From Asaia bogorensis_B (GTDB lineage: Bacteria; Pseudomonadota; Alphaproteobacteria; Acetobacterales; Acetobacteraceae), in NCBI RefSeq assembly GCF_900465315.1, contig NZ_UBIX01000010.1: 64,000 bases of DNA; one strand, given 5' to 3'. The notes under the pieces were generated by a model, which worked only from the letters and a program-made list of their open reading frames with translations, had not been told where the DNA came from and did not search any database. A program made the position numbers and the translations under genes. Below are positions 52,800-62,157 of this stretch, piece by piece. How positions within the stretch are numbered: position 1 is the stretch's first letter; each line of letters begins with the position of its first letter.

Positions 52800-53519
52800 A
52801 TGCCTGGTCCGCGTCCTGTCCTTATTGTTGACGATGACGATACGCTTCGCCAACTCCTGGTCGAACAGCTCAAGCTCGAAGGCGAGTTCGAACCGATCCA
52901 GGCGGTATCCGTTGCCGATGCCAAGGAAAAGCTCGGCGTGCCTGACGTGCGTGTCGACGCAATTCTGCTCGATGTGACACTCCCCGATGGCGATGGTCGC
53001 GATTTCTGCGCCGAGCTTCGCCGCCAGGGTATCCGTATGCCGATCATCATTCTGACTGGTTCGGATGACGAGGCCGATGTGGTGCGCGGCCTCGATGCTG
53101 GCGCGAATGACTACGTGGCCAAGCCGTTCCGTATCGCTGAGCTGCTGGCTCGCCTGCGTGCCCAGCTTCGTCTGTTCGAGAACAGCGAGGATGCAGTTTT
53201 CCCGATCGGGCCGTATCTGTTTCGTCCTTCCTCCAAGATCCTTCAGGAGCCGGCCAAGAACCGCCGCATTCGCCTGACGGAGAAGGAAGCCGCGATCCTG
53301 AAATATCTGTATCGTGCCGGGCATCGCCCGATTGCCCGTCAGGTGCTCCTCAACGAGGTCTGGGGCTATAACGCAGCTGTCACGACCCATACGCTTGAGA
53401 CGCATATCTATCGTCTCCGTCAGAAAATCGAGCCCGATCCGGCAAACGCGTCGCTGCTGCTGACTGAGGGCGGTGGTTACCGTCTGAACCCGGAAGGCAG
53501 TGATGCGCTGATGGGCTGA
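52800..53519 (+). CDS. OmpR-family response regulator
   Basis: 239 aa from ATG 52800 with GAAGG upstream; an earlier ATG frame to 52767 adds unlikely residues. Receiver domain: acidic pair at 11-13 (VLIVDDDDTLRQLL), phospho-acceptor Asp58 in ILLDVTLPDGDG, Thr in ILTGSDDEAD and Lys in DYVAKPF. Winged helix C-terminus: RRIRLTEKEAAILKYLYRAG, then TTHTLETHIYRLRQKIEPDP. The partner histidine kinase is not nearby. A terminator follows at 53547. Confidence 0.94.
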   Translation: MPGPRPVLIVDDDDTLRQLLVEQLKLEGEFEPIQAVSVADAKEKLGVPDVRVDAILLDVTLPDGDGRDFCAELRRQGIRMPIIILTGSDDEADVVRGLDAGANDYVAKPFRIAELLARLRAQLRLFENSEDAVFPIGPYLFRPSSKILQEPAKNRRIRLTEKEAAILKYLYRAGHRPIARQVLLNEVWGYNAAVTTHTLETHIYRLRQKIEPDPANASLLLTEGGGYRLNPEGSDALMG

Positions 53520-53546
53520 AAGCCCCGTCTGCATAACGCGTGATCC

Positions 53547-53579
53547 AAAACCCCGGTCCTGCAAAGGCCGGGGTTTTTG
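53547..53579 (+). terminator. terminator of response regulator gene
   Basis: AACCCCGG/CCGGGGTT stem (53549-53556 and 53568-53575) with an 11-nt loop, followed by a T run. The preceding AAAA makes it bidirectional, so it may also serve the convergent xth gene. Confidence 0.85.
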
Positions 53580-53660
53580 TTTAACGCTCTGGTGGGGCGC
53601 GCGCTGTGCCATGCGAGGGGCCGCCCCGTCACGAGGGAGGCCCGACCGGCTATCCCGGGG

Positions 53661-54464
53661 TCACGCGGCAGACAGATCGAGATCGAACACCACCGGCACA
53701 TGATCCGACGGGCTGTCCCAGTCTCTTACATCTCTCAACACGTCGAGGTTCGTGAGTGCAGGCTGCAAATCTGGCGTCAGCCATACATGGTCGAGGCGCC
53801 GCCCCCGATTTGAAAGCTTCCAGTCGCGATTGCGATAGGACCACCACGTATAGAGTTTCTCCTGTGGCGGGACGACCAGCCTCATGGCATCGACAAACCC
53901 GGTCGCCGCCCAGGCATTGAGCCGTTCGATCTCGGGTGGCGTATGACTCACCACGGTCGAGAGCTGTTTGTGGCTCCACACGTCATGTTCGAGCGGGGCG
54001 ATATTCAGGTCACCAACCACGATGGACCGTATCGGCGGGTTCTCCCGGAACCAGGCCGTCACCTCATCGAGAAAATCCAGTTTATGGGCAAATTTGTCGT
54101 TGACCGCCGGGTCGGGAATGTCGCCGCCTGCTGGGACATAGAAGTCATGGAGCATGACAGGGCCGGTTGTGGTGTCGATGACGACGCCAATATGCCGTGT
54201 ATCGCTCTTGCCGCACCAGTCGGGCGTCGCTTCGATCGGCCTGATGGGATGTCGCGAGAGAATGGCGACCCCGTTATAGCCCTTCATGCCCAGAAAATGC
54301 TGATGATCGTAACCGAGCTCACGCAAGGAACCTGCCGGAAACAAGGCGTCGGGGACCTTTGTCTCCTGTAGGCAGATGATATCGGGCGCCTGTTCCTCAC
54401 CAAGGCGCTGAAGCAGGGGCAGCCTCAGGCGCAACGAATTGATATTCCACGTCATCAACCGCAT
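53661..54464 (-). CDS. xth: exodeoxyribonuclease III
   Basis: 267 aa from ATG 54464 (MRLMTWNINSLRLRLPLLQR). The frame runs to 54587, but the first 41 codons overlap the dipeptidase start and lack family sequence. Motifs: NINSLR, ICLQETKVPDALFP (Glu), YGYNGVAILSR-type KGYNGVAILSRHPIRP, GDLNIAPLEHDVW and SDHVPVVFDLDL (His/Asp). It is an AP endonuclease and 3'-5' exonuclease for base excision repair. Divergent from the dipeptidase gene. Confidence 0.94.
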   Translation of the reverse strand: MRLMTWNINSLRLRLPLLQRLGEEQAPDIICLQETKVPDALFPAGSLRELGYDHQHFLGMKGYNGVAILSRHPIRPIEATPDWCGKSDTRHIGVVIDTTTGPVMLHDFYVPAGGDIPDPAVNDKFAHKLDFLDEVTAWFRENPPIRSIVVGDLNIAPLEHDVWSHKQLSTVVSHTPPEIERLNAWAATGFVDAMRLVVPPQEKLYTWWSYRNRDWKLSNRGRRLDHVWLTPDLQPALTNLDVLRDVRDWDSPSDHVPVVFDLDLSAA

Positions 54465-54542
54465 GGCGCAGTGTCCTTCAATTTGGCAGGAAGTGCAGCA
54501 AAGCCTCTTGCTGTGCGGCTGCAATAAACCATTTAAACAGGC

Positions 54543-55532
54543 ATGACACCTGCGATTCACAACTCTCTCCTGACGCTCGACTCTCACATCGATATTCCGT
54601 GGCCCGACCGGGGCGATTTCGCCACCGGGTCACCTGATCGCCAGGTCGATCTGCCAAAGCTGCGCGAGGGCGGTCTCAAGGCTGTCTGTCTGGCCGCTTA
54701 TATTCCGCAGACTGTGCTTGCGCCGGCGGAGCGGCAGGCTGCCTGGGAGCGGGCTCAGGCCATGCTTGGCGTGATCAACGGTCTTTCGGGCCCAGGCGTC
54801 GTGGTTTGCCGGACGGCAGCAGCCGTCAAGGACGCTGTTTCTTCAGGCAACGTCGCCATCGTGCCCGCAGTGGAGAACGGGCATGCGCTGGGTGGTGACA
54901 TCTCCCGGATCAGTGCTTTGGCCGCACTGGGGGTACGTTATATGACGCTCACCCATAACGGGCATAACGATCTGGCGGATGCCGCCATTCCCCTGCCGGC
55001 TCTGGGGAATGACAGGAGCCTTCATCAGGGGCTTTCCCCCCTGGGACGTGAAGCCATTGCCTCGATGAACGCATATGGGATTGTGGTGGATGTCTCCCAT
55101 GCGGCCAAGACGACCATGATGCAGGCGGCCGAAATTTCGGCTCTGCCGATCGTGGCGAGCCATTCCTGTGCCCGCATCCTTTGCGACCATCCCCGCAATC
55201 TGGATGATGAGCAGCTTCTGCGGCTGCGCGATACGGGTGGCGTGATCCAGATCACGGCCATGTCCTCGTTTCTGGTTCCCGCTGCCACCGGCAAGGCGGA
55301 TGTTGCCGATCTTGCACGTCATGTGCGCTATGTTGCGGATCTGATTGGCGTCGACCATGTCGGCGTATCCTCCGATTTCGATGGCGGCGGACGCATCCAG
55401 GGATGGGCCGATGCAGGCCAATCCCCGGCGGTGACTGAGGCACTTGTTCGTCAGGGGTTCAGTGAAACCGAAATTGCGAAGATCTGGGGAGGCAATTTCC
55501 TGCGCGTCCTCGCGCAGGCCGAACGCGTCTGA
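54543..55532 (+). CDS. membrane dipeptidase family (peptidase M19)
   Basis: 329 aa. The metal site starts TLDSHIDIPWPD (HxD). Then VPAVENGHALGGD (Glu), YMTLTHNGHNDLADA, GIVVDVSHAAKTTMMQAAEI (His), IVASHSCARILCDHPRNLDD (His), and the C-terminal GVDHVGVSSDFDGGGRIQGW. It hydrolyses dipeptides, probably with D-residues, using two zinc ions. There is no signal peptide, so likely cytosolic. Confidence 0.9.
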   Translation: MTPAIHNSLLTLDSHIDIPWPDRGDFATGSPDRQVDLPKLREGGLKAVCLAAYIPQTVLAPAERQAAWERAQAMLGVINGLSGPGVVVCRTAAAVKDAVSSGNVAIVPAVENGHALGGDISRISALAALGVRYMTLTHNGHNDLADAAIPLPALGNDRSLHQGLSPLGREAIASMNAYGIVVDVSHAAKTTMMQAAEISALPIVASHSCARILCDHPRNLDDEQLLRLRDTGGVIQITAMSSFLVPAATGKADVADLARHVRYVADLIGVDHVGVSSDFDGGGRIQGWADAGQSPAVTEALVRQGFSETEIAKIWGGNFLRVLAQAERV

Positions 55533-55774
55533 AGGCAACTCCGAACAAAACAGGATCGTTCTAGCCGGGACGACCCGAAAATTTGTCCACTTTCAGGGCG
55601 GTTCCGGGATTGACTCCCTGTATTTCCAACGTCTTGGCGCTGTTTCTTCGATCCGGATAGGCAAAATTGTTGATTTTCAACATCTTAGCATCAAATGCCC
55701 AAAAATTAGGCAAAGCGACGCAAAGCGCGCCAAACTGCGCCCGTCATGAATTTGTCACGCGATGCCCCACAGAC

Positions 55775-55808
55775 TTATCCACATGTTCCGTGGATGAACT
55801 TATGCACG
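55775..55808. promoter_or_regulatory. DnaA-box cluster upstream of uvrC
   Basis: A perfect DnaA box TTATCCACA at 55775-55783 and a one-mismatch box TTATGCACG at 55800-55808 lie in a 298-bp gap (55533-55830). No perfect box was seen elsewhere in the window. A GANTC site (GACTC) lies at about 55614. The gap is otherwise without gene. Confidence 0.6.
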
Positions 55809-55830
55809 ACCTAGGCAATGGTGTGCCGTC

Positions 55831-57738
55831 ATGAAGACCACGCAGGCTGACCCGTCTGTTCATCACGATCAAACCGTTACCGCTACTGAACCGCCTACCC
55901 GCAAGGAGGGCGCAGAGGCCATACGGGAGGCTCTGAAAACCATTCCATTCACGCCCGGCGTTTACCGCATGCTGGGAGAGAAGGGGGAGGTGCTGTATGT
56001 TGGCAAGGCGCTGAGCCTCAAAAAGCGTGTGTCGTCCTATCTCCGGCTCAACCAGTTGCCAGAGCGGCTACGCCGCATGGTGAGCCTGACGCGATCGATG
56101 GAGATCGTGACGACGCGCACCGAGGCCGAGGCGCTGCTTCTTGAGGCCAACTACATCAAGAAGATGAAGCCGCGCTTCAACATCCTGCTGCGCGATGACA
56201 AATCCTATCCCTGGATCATGCTGACCGAAGGGCATGAATTTCCGCAGATTACCAAGCAGCGTGGCCGCCCGGTCAAGAATGCCACCTATTGGGGGCCGTT
56301 TGCCTCAGCCTGGGCCGTCAATCAGACGCTGAACCTGATACAGCGCAGTTTTCTGCTGCGTTCCTGCAGCGATGCCGTTTTGTCGTCACGCACACGACCT
56401 TGCCTGCTGTTCCAGATCCGTCGGTGTTCCGCACCCTGTGTAGACAGGGTGACACCGGGGCAATATGCCGAGCTGGTGGATGAGACGAAACAGTTCCTCT
56501 CAGGCAAGAGCACGGATGTGCATAAGACACTTGTCGAGGAAATGGAAAGAGCCTCTGAGGCGCTCGAATTTGAACGCGCGGCGGCCATACGTGATCGCAT
56601 CCGCGGGTTCTCCAGCATGCAGGAATCGGGGATCATCAACCCGGCCTCGATTGGCGATGCTGATATCATCGCGCTTTGGCAGGAGGCGGGACGGACCTGT
56701 ATCCAAGTTTTCTTCATCCGTAATTCCCGTAACAATGGAAATCGGGCTTTCTTCCCTGATCATGCGGAGGAGGAGAGTGCGGCAGATATTCTCGCGGCCT
56801 TCCTGCTGCAGTTCTATGACGACAAACCCCCACCACCCCAGATTTTGCTGAACAGCGACCCTGCGGAGCTCGACCTTGTTTCAGAGGCGCTGGGTCTCAA
56901 GCGCGGGCGCAAGGTGGAATTGCTTCAGCCACAGCGTGGCGAGAGGCGCGACGTGGTTCGCCACGCCGAGACGAATGCCCGCGAAGCGCTCGAGCGGCGG
57001 CTGGCAGAGAGCGCCGGTGTCAGCAAATTGCTCAATGGTGTGGCAAGCGTCTTCGGGCTTGCAGAGCCGCCCAAGCGGATCGAGACTTATGATAACTCGC
57101 ATATCATGGGGCAGCACGCTTACGGCGTTATGGTCGTGGGCGGGCCGGAAGGGTTCGTCAAGCGCGCCTATCGCAAATTCGCCATCAAGGGGCCCGTCAC
57201 GCCGGGTGACGATTTTGGCATGATGCGCGAGGTGATGGAGCGTCGCTTCGGCCGTCGTGATCCCGAAGCACCGGAGGCCCGTCCGGAAGACTGGCCTGAT
57301 CTCCTGCTGATCGATGGCGGGCTGGGGCAGTTTAACGCTGTCCGGGCCGTTCTGGCAGAATTGAATGTGCGCGATATTCCTATCGTGGCCATTGCCAAAG
57401 GGCCAGACCGCGATGCCGGGCGTGAGTGGTTCTTTCAGGAGGGGCGCGCGCCATTTCAGTTGCCGCCGAATGATCCTGTTCTCTATTACCTGCAGCGCCT
57501 GCGGGATGAGGCCCACCGCTTCGCCATTACGACGCACAGGGCAGGGCGCAGCAAGGCTATCAAGGTGTCTGAACTCGACAGCGTGCCGGGTATCGGTGCC
57601 GTGCGCAAACGCGCCCTTCTGACGCGGTTCGGCTCGGTGCGTGGCGTCCGTAGTGCCAGTCTGGAGGAGCTTGTCTCGGTATCGGGAATCAATTCAGAGA
57701 CTGCCCGCACGATTTACGAGTTTTTTCACCCGCAATGA
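55831..57738 (+). CDS. uvrC: excinuclease ABC subunit C
   Basis: 635 aa. N-terminal GIY-YIG nuclease: TPGVYRMLGEKGEVLYVGKA (about 41-60), ending KMKPRFNILLRDDKSYPWI. Then a cysteine-rich LLFQIRRCSAPCVDRVTPGQ, the UVR motif FERAAAIRDRIR, and an RNase H-like C-terminal nuclease (IETYDNSHIMGQHAYGVMVV, LLIDGGLGQ). The end is a helix-hairpin-helix (VPGIGAVRKRALLTRFGSVR). It makes both incisions in nucleotide excision repair. A DnaA box lies about 50 nt upstream. Confidence 0.96.
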   Translation: MKTTQADPSVHHDQTVTATEPPTRKEGAEAIREALKTIPFTPGVYRMLGEKGEVLYVGKALSLKKRVSSYLRLNQLPERLRRMVSLTRSMEIVTTRTEAEALLLEANYIKKMKPRFNILLRDDKSYPWIMLTEGHEFPQITKQRGRPVKNATYWGPFASAWAVNQTLNLIQRSFLLRSCSDAVLSSRTRPCLLFQIRRCSAPCVDRVTPGQYAELVDETKQFLSGKSTDVHKTLVEEMERASEALEFERAAAIRDRIRGFSSMQESGIINPASIGDADIIALWQEAGRTCIQVFFIRNSRNNGNRAFFPDHAEEESAADILAAFLLQFYDDKPPPPQILLNSDPAELDLVSEALGLKRGRKVELLQPQRGERRDVVRHAETNAREALERRLAESAGVSKLLNGVASVFGLAEPPKRIETYDNSHIMGQHAYGVMVVGGPEGFVKRAYRKFAIKGPVTPGDDFGMMREVMERRFGRRDPEAPEARPEDWPDLLLIDGGLGQFNAVRAVLAELNVRDIPIVAIAKGPDRDAGREWFFQEGRAPFQLPPNDPVLYYLQRLRDEAHRFAITTHRAGRSKAIKVSELDSVPGIGAVRKRALLTRFGSVRGVRSASLEELVSVSGINSETARTIYEFFHPQ

Positions 57739-57838
57739 TGCTTGAGAAGCTATGAAGAACCACCATGAGCGTCCTATCATGGTGCGCAATTTCATCTCCA
57801 TGTGTTTTCTGACTTGAAGGCAGCTCCGGGAAAGATTC

Positions 57839-58444
57839 ATGCTGACAGATCTGCCCAATATCCTGACCCTGCTGCGTATCGCGTCGATCCCGGTGCTGAT
57901 CGCCCTGATTGCGTTCAATAATGCCTGGACGGACGGGATTGCCTGCGTGCTGTATATCGCGGCGTGCATTACCGACTATCTGGACGGGATGCTGGCGCGC
58001 CGCTGGAAGCAGGGGTCAGAATTGGGTCGGATGATGGATCCGATTGCGGATAAGTTGCTTGTGGGCGCCCTGCTCCTCGCATTGGCAGGGTATGGCCGCC
58101 TGGTGGACGGTGCGCTGTTCGCTGCGATTATCATCCTTGTGCGTGAGATCATGGTCAGTGGCTTGCGCGAGTTTATGGCCAGCCAGCGGGCCACCTTGCC
58201 ATCTACCCGGCTCGCAAAATGGAAAACAGGAATCCAGATGGTTGCAATCGGCTGCCTGCTGGCGGGGAATGACATGCCCCGCGAGATCGGGATAGCAGGG
58301 ATTTCGTTCACCCATGTCGGTGCAATCATGCTCTGGATATCCGTGGTGCCTACGGTGATGAGTGGATGGGGTTACCTCGTCACCGGCTTTGGAAGGATGC
58401 TCGGTACAGACGCAAACCGGTCATCGGCAAAGGTTACGCACTAG
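57839..58444 (+). CDS. pgsA: CDP-diacylglycerol-glycerol-3-phosphate 3-phosphatidyltransferase
   Basis: 201 aa inner-membrane enzyme. The CDP-alcohol phosphotransferase motif is DYLDGMLARRWKQGSELGRM, continuing MDPIADKLL (residues about 46-73). The N-terminus NILTLLRIASIPVLIALIAF and several later hydrophobic helices fit. It makes phosphatidylglycerophosphate. It lies 100 nt after uvrC, as in many Proteobacteria. Confidence 0.95.
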   Translation: MLTDLPNILTLLRIASIPVLIALIAFNNAWTDGIACVLYIAACITDYLDGMLARRWKQGSELGRMMDPIADKLLVGALLLALAGYGRLVDGALFAAIIILVREIMVSGLREFMASQRATLPSTRLAKWKTGIQMVAIGCLLAGNDMPREIGIAGISFTHVGAIMLWISVVPTVMSGWGYLVTGFGRMLGTDANRSSAKVTH

Positions 58445-58525
58445 TATTGTGCGCTATACATGTTCTGTATCTGGTGTTGTGCGATGGGTCGCCCTAAAAG
58501 AGGCCTATACACATCCCTGGAGTAG

Positions 58526-59089
58526 ATGATGAGAAAGGCCGCTCTTTTAGCGATTCCTGTTTTATTGAGTGGCTGTTCCGGGCTCGGGAAATCGCTGCAT
58601 GACACCGCGACCTTTCCGGGGGCCAACCCGAACATGCCTGAGGGCATTTCGGAAAACATGGAGAAGGTTAGAGGGCATAGCTATATGGCAATGCCCATTG
58701 TGCCTGAAGGCGGAAACATCTGGCCCGGCGCTCCTCAACCTCTGCCCACCCTTCGTGACGTGATGGCGTCGCCAAACGGTTTGCGCGATGCTCTTGCTGA
58801 CACGAATAGCTATTTCGGATCCATGACTAAAAGTCATGGCGCCAGCAATGATAGCAGCATCCAGCTGGGTGATGGTGGCGAGATCGAAATTGGCGAGCAT
58901 GATGGTGTGGTCAACGGGGTGCACCAGTCGTCGCGTCCCTCGCTATCGTCGTCAGTCGAGGATAACGCTCATAAATACCTCGCTCCCACCCATAACGGGA
59001 CCATTGTGATACCCAATGGGGATGGAACAAGCACACTTATTGCGCCGGATGGCACGGTGCGCGTGGAGAAGGAAAAATCGGGCCACTGA
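58526..59089 (+). CDS. predicted lipoprotein, conserved in acetic acid bacteria
   Basis: 187 aa with a lipobox (LLSGC, Cys17) after a short hydrophobic start, so probably an outer membrane lipoprotein. The rest is Gly, Pro, Ser and Asn rich (GAPQPLPTLRDVMASPNGLR, IQLGDGGEIEIGEHDGVVNG), and the C-terminus has a small beta repeat (NGTIVIPNGDGTSTLIAPDG). No named family recognised. It is 82 nt after pgsA. Confidence 0.75.
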   Translation: MMRKAALLAIPVLLSGCSGLGKSLHDTATFPGANPNMPEGISENMEKVRGHSYMAMPIVPEGGNIWPGAPQPLPTLRDVMASPNGLRDALADTNSYFGSMTKSHGASNDSSIQLGDGGEIEIGEHDGVVNGVHQSSRPSLSSSVEDNAHKYLAPTHNGTIVIPNGDGTSTLIAPDGTVRVEKEKSGH

Positions 59090-60178
59090 TCCTGTGGGCC
59101 GCCCCAAGCGCCTAAGTCCGGTGAGTATCAGGGTCAGGCCCGGCCCTTTATCCTGGCGATATCACCACTTGTCGTGCCGGGGTTGGCCTATCTCAAAGCC
59201 TATTTTCGTAGTCGCTCGCACGAGGCCAGTGGGGGGAAGTGACGGACGCGCGATGTATCCCTGCATCATTTGTCGACAAGCACCGTGTTTTCCGTCCTCA
59301 GGAATAAGCTGTCCGCCAGGCTGAAATTGCCGCTTATGCCGCTGAACGCTATCTCCTTAGAGATAACAGGCATCATGCCACCGACTGGTTCTTATGGCTG
59401 GCAACAGGCCTTGTGCGGCGCCCCAGACTGAATCAAATTCGGGGGCGAAGGCTTGGCCCGTTTCGTTCTACGGGTATCGAGACAATACCTGCACATGAAC
59501 CGAGCGAGTGGCGTCAGCATGTCGAGAGTCGGGAGCGTGGTCGTACTTACTTGCTCGGGCGCTCATGTAAGGGCTCGCGCTTGCCTCAGGTCAGAGCAGA
59601 GGGAGGGGGCATTTACACAAATCCCGGATGGAGAACGCAGTAGCCAGGCTCCCCCTCAAGGTTGCGCCGTGCGGAGTGGCGGAATCTCTGTTTCTCCCGA
59701 AGGGTGGCATCAAGGCGATGGGATGAGGCAGAACGCCGAGGCCCTTTCACCCCGCAAATCGAGCCTCGCACTGAATGGCAACTCTATCCTCATACCGGGG
59801 GTGGGAAGCGTTGAAGCGCGTTTGCGAACCGGTAAAATATTGACGCCCCCTTGGCATTCGCCACTACCCCGGTGAGAGCCGCGTCATCTCTGTACGAGTT
59901 GACTCAGAGGCGAGGCCCCTTGCGACAGGCTCGCGCCGTCATGGCCGCACTCAAAAATCGTTGTTGAGAGCGGCTGTATTGGCGAAGACGCCCAGTGCTT
60001 AGGTCTTCATCCGCCGTCGCTGGGAGCGGTGATGATCTGGTCTAGCTCAGGAACCGTAGTCCGTTACTGCATTGGCCGGCGCGTTACCTGCTGGTATTTG
60101 CGCGGCTCACCGATACATCCGTACTTCTAAAATGGTCCGTGATCGACAGGGCTGCTCTCGCAGGGATATCCCGATACG
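59090..60178. other. long gene-poor region with a possible gene remnant
   Basis: 1.09 kb between the lipoprotein gene and lexA. Short frames are present but none has a good start, ribosome site and natural composition. A stretch at about 59302-59400 on the plus strand encodes AEIAAYAAERYLLRDNRHHA followed by TDWFLWLATGLV, which vaguely resembles DUF2934 proteins but has no start codon after an upstream TAA. It may be a decayed gene or insertion scar. Confidence 0.4.
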
Positions 60179-60889
60179 TCAGCCATACTGCCGGTAAAGT
60201 CCGATCAGGATACCCTGAATCCTTACCCTGTTCCTGGGGAATATCTGTGTCTCATAGGACGGGTTGGCAGGCTCGAGGGCGATAGACTGCCCTTTTTGGC
60301 GTAGGCGCTTGAGGGTCACTTCCTGATCATCGACCAAAGCCACGACAATTTTGCCATTTTCGGCTGTCTCGGCCTGACGTATGATCACGATGTCGCCGTC
60401 CAGAATGCCGGCTTCGATCATGGAGTCACCGGAGACGTGTAAGGCGTAATGCTCACCATTCGTGAGCTGAGTTGCCGGGATGTCGATCTGCTCACCCTGA
60501 TCCCGGAAGGCTTCGATAGGAAGGCCTGCAGCAATGCGCCCAAACAGGGGCACACCAACCACTGGGCTTCTGGCGTCTGGCAATGCAGGTGTCGGCTTCT
60601 CATCCTGACTATGGGCGAGATGCAGGTGGCTTGCGTCACCCGACTTGGCAGCAGCAGGGAGCGACTGACCTTCAATGACCGGCGTACGCAGGATTTCGAG
60701 AGCACGTGCACGGTGATGGTGACGCCGCAGGAAGCCGCGCTCTTCAAGTGCAGAAATGAGGCGATGGATGCCGGATTTCGACCGTAGCTCCAGCGCGTCC
60801 TTCATTTCGTCGAATGAAGGCGAGAACCCTGTCCGCTTGAGATAGCCGTCAATATAAAGCAGGAGCTGGTGTTGCTTGCGTGTCAGCAT
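60179..60889 (-). CDS. lexA: SOS repressor LexA
   Basis: 236 aa. The N-terminal winged helix is MLTRKQHQLLLYIDGYLKRT, then FSPSFDEMKDALELRSKSGI. The C-terminal peptidase has the Ala-Gly cleavage site in RIAAGLP (121-122), nucleophile Ser156 in SGDSM, and Lys194 in VTLKRL. RecA-stimulated self-cleavage would lift repression of repair genes. A GTTC-N7-GTTC LexA box lies 58-72 nt upstream, indicating autoregulation. Confidence 0.97.
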   Translation of the reverse strand: MLTRKQHQLLLYIDGYLKRTGFSPSFDEMKDALELRSKSGIHRLISALEERGFLRRHHHRARALEILRTPVIEGQSLPAAAKSGDASHLHLAHSQDEKPTPALPDARSPVVGVPLFGRIAAGLPIEAFRDQGEQIDIPATQLTNGEHYALHVSGDSMIEAGILDGDIVIIRQAETAENGKIVVALVDDQEVTLKRLRQKGQSIALEPANPSYETQIFPRNRVRIQGILIGLYRQYG

Positions 60890-60947
60890 GGGGTTCCTCT
60901 CTCCGTGGCGAGGGCGGTACGAAACCGCAACTGCACGGAATCACTAT

Positions 60948-60969
60948 GTTCTTATTAGGTTCTTGGTTC
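60948..60969. promoter_or_regulatory. LexA operator (alphaproteobacterial SOS box)
   Basis: GTTCTTATTAGGTTC (60948-60962) is a perfect GTTC-N7-GTTC box. A third half site follows (GTTC at 60966-60969, three bases after the second). It lies about 58 nt before lexA. Confidence 0.85.
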
Positions 60970-61125
60970 GATCTCTTCAAGATTTTTTCCCCGGAACATC
61001 AAAAATTATCCACCGTTTGAGCGGAAACACTTGACCCGCAGGCGTAATGCAAGCATTTATGCGCCCAGCTTGAAAACGCTGCCGTTCATGTCGCGCGCAG
61101 CGACAGATCAGTTTGCGAGGACCCA

Positions 61126-61293
61126 ATGGCCAAGACCAACGTCATCCAGATCCGTCTCGTTTCGACCGCGGATACCGGATATTTCTACGTCACCAAGAAG
61201 AACGCCCGCTCGGCGACCGGCAAGATGGAAGTGCGCAAGTACGACCCCGTCGTTCGCAAGCACGTTGCGTTCCGCGAAGCCAAGATCAAGTAA
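61126..61293 (+). CDS. rpmG: 50S ribosomal protein L33
   Basis: 55 aa (MAKTNVIQIRLVSTADTGYF, then YVTKKNARSATGKMEVRKYD and VRKHVAFREAKIK). It is the zinc-free form, lacking the CxxC pairs, so not Zur-regulated. It is followed by a terminator at 61315. Short genes like this are easily missed. Confidence 0.96.
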   Translation: MAKTNVIQIRLVSTADTGYFYVTKKNARSATGKMEVRKYDPVVRKHVAFREAKIK

Positions 61294-61696
61294 GATAGGC
61301 TGACGTAACGGAAAAGAGCGGCTTTCGAGCCGCTTTTTTTGTGCCCGCTTGCTCCCAAAGGGAGAGGCCCGCGGTGCGGATCTTATGCAGGGTCGTACCT
61401 CGCTTCATCAATGTGTGATCCGGCTGGCGACCGGCCCGCTTGGCGACGAAGGCGCATCCAGCCTTTCCAAGGCACAGCCGCCGCGCAATCTTCTACTTCG
61501 AGATCAGGGAGGGAAGCGCAGGTGAGGCAGTAGTGTTCAGCCTGAATGCCAGTGCGCTCGTTTAAGCGAGACTGACTGCCAGCACTGCGTGAGGATGCGG
61601 AGCTATTTCAGCCCGAGGTAGCAGCGTGACACAATGCCCGCTCTTGAGATTCTTGACAAAAAACTCCTGTACGGAAGAGGCTCGCCTCTCAGGCTC
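61294..61696. other. gap after rpmG, no gene seen
   Basis: About 400 bp containing the rpmG terminator (61315-61340) and otherwise no convincing coding frame or RNA gene. Some short repeats of the word GCCAG occur without clear structure. Confidence 0.5.
61315..61340 (+). terminator. rpmG terminator
   Basis: Stem AGCGGCT/AGCCGCT (61317-61323 and 61328-61334) with a TTCG tetraloop, followed by T7. Confidence 0.92.
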
Positions 61697-62026
61697 TCAA
61701 TAAAGCTTTTCATGAGGGCCATACGGGATAACCGTATCACCATTGCGGGCCAGATTGAGCATGGCGCGTGAGCGCTCATCGAGCATATCGGCATCCAGAG
61801 CTCGTTCGTTTAGGCTACCGATCCTGCGCTTCCAGACGGCCTGTTCAGCGTCCGCGTCTTTCTGGGCCTGAAGTGCCTGGTCCATCAGTTTGAGCTGCTG
61901 ATGATAGGCCTTTATTCCGTGGTCGCCCTGTAGCGCATTCCAGCCAAAATAGGCCGTGAGCCCGAGAAAAAGAGCCGGCGGGACGACGGCGCGTACAAAA
62001 CGACGGATGGCTCGGACGATCTGCAC
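61697..62026 (-). CDS. FtsB/DivIC-like septum formation initiator
   Basis: 109 aa with one N-terminal membrane helix (VVPPALFLGLTAYFGWNALQ) and a following coiled-coil stretch (AYHQQLKLMDQALQAQKDAD) in the periplasm, ending with DADMLDERSRAMLNLARNGD, which is the conserved 'DeehaR..Lg' end of the family. It should join FtsQ and FtsL at the division site. It is downstream of eno, the standard alphaproteobacterial order. Confidence 0.85.
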   Translation of the reverse strand: MQIVRAIRRFVRAVVPPALFLGLTAYFGWNALQGDHGIKAYHQQLKLMDQALQAQKDADAEQAVWKRRIGSLNERALDADMLDERSRAMLNLARNGDTVIPYGPHEKLY

Positions 62027-62157
62027 GGGAACTCCACGATTTCAGGCAAGGTGTAACGCCTCAAGACTAGCCCTAGCTCGCCACCGCTGACAATCGTGTA
62101 AACGCAATGAGGGAGAGAATGACTCTCTCCCTCATGCTTGCGTAGTGCAAAAAAGGT

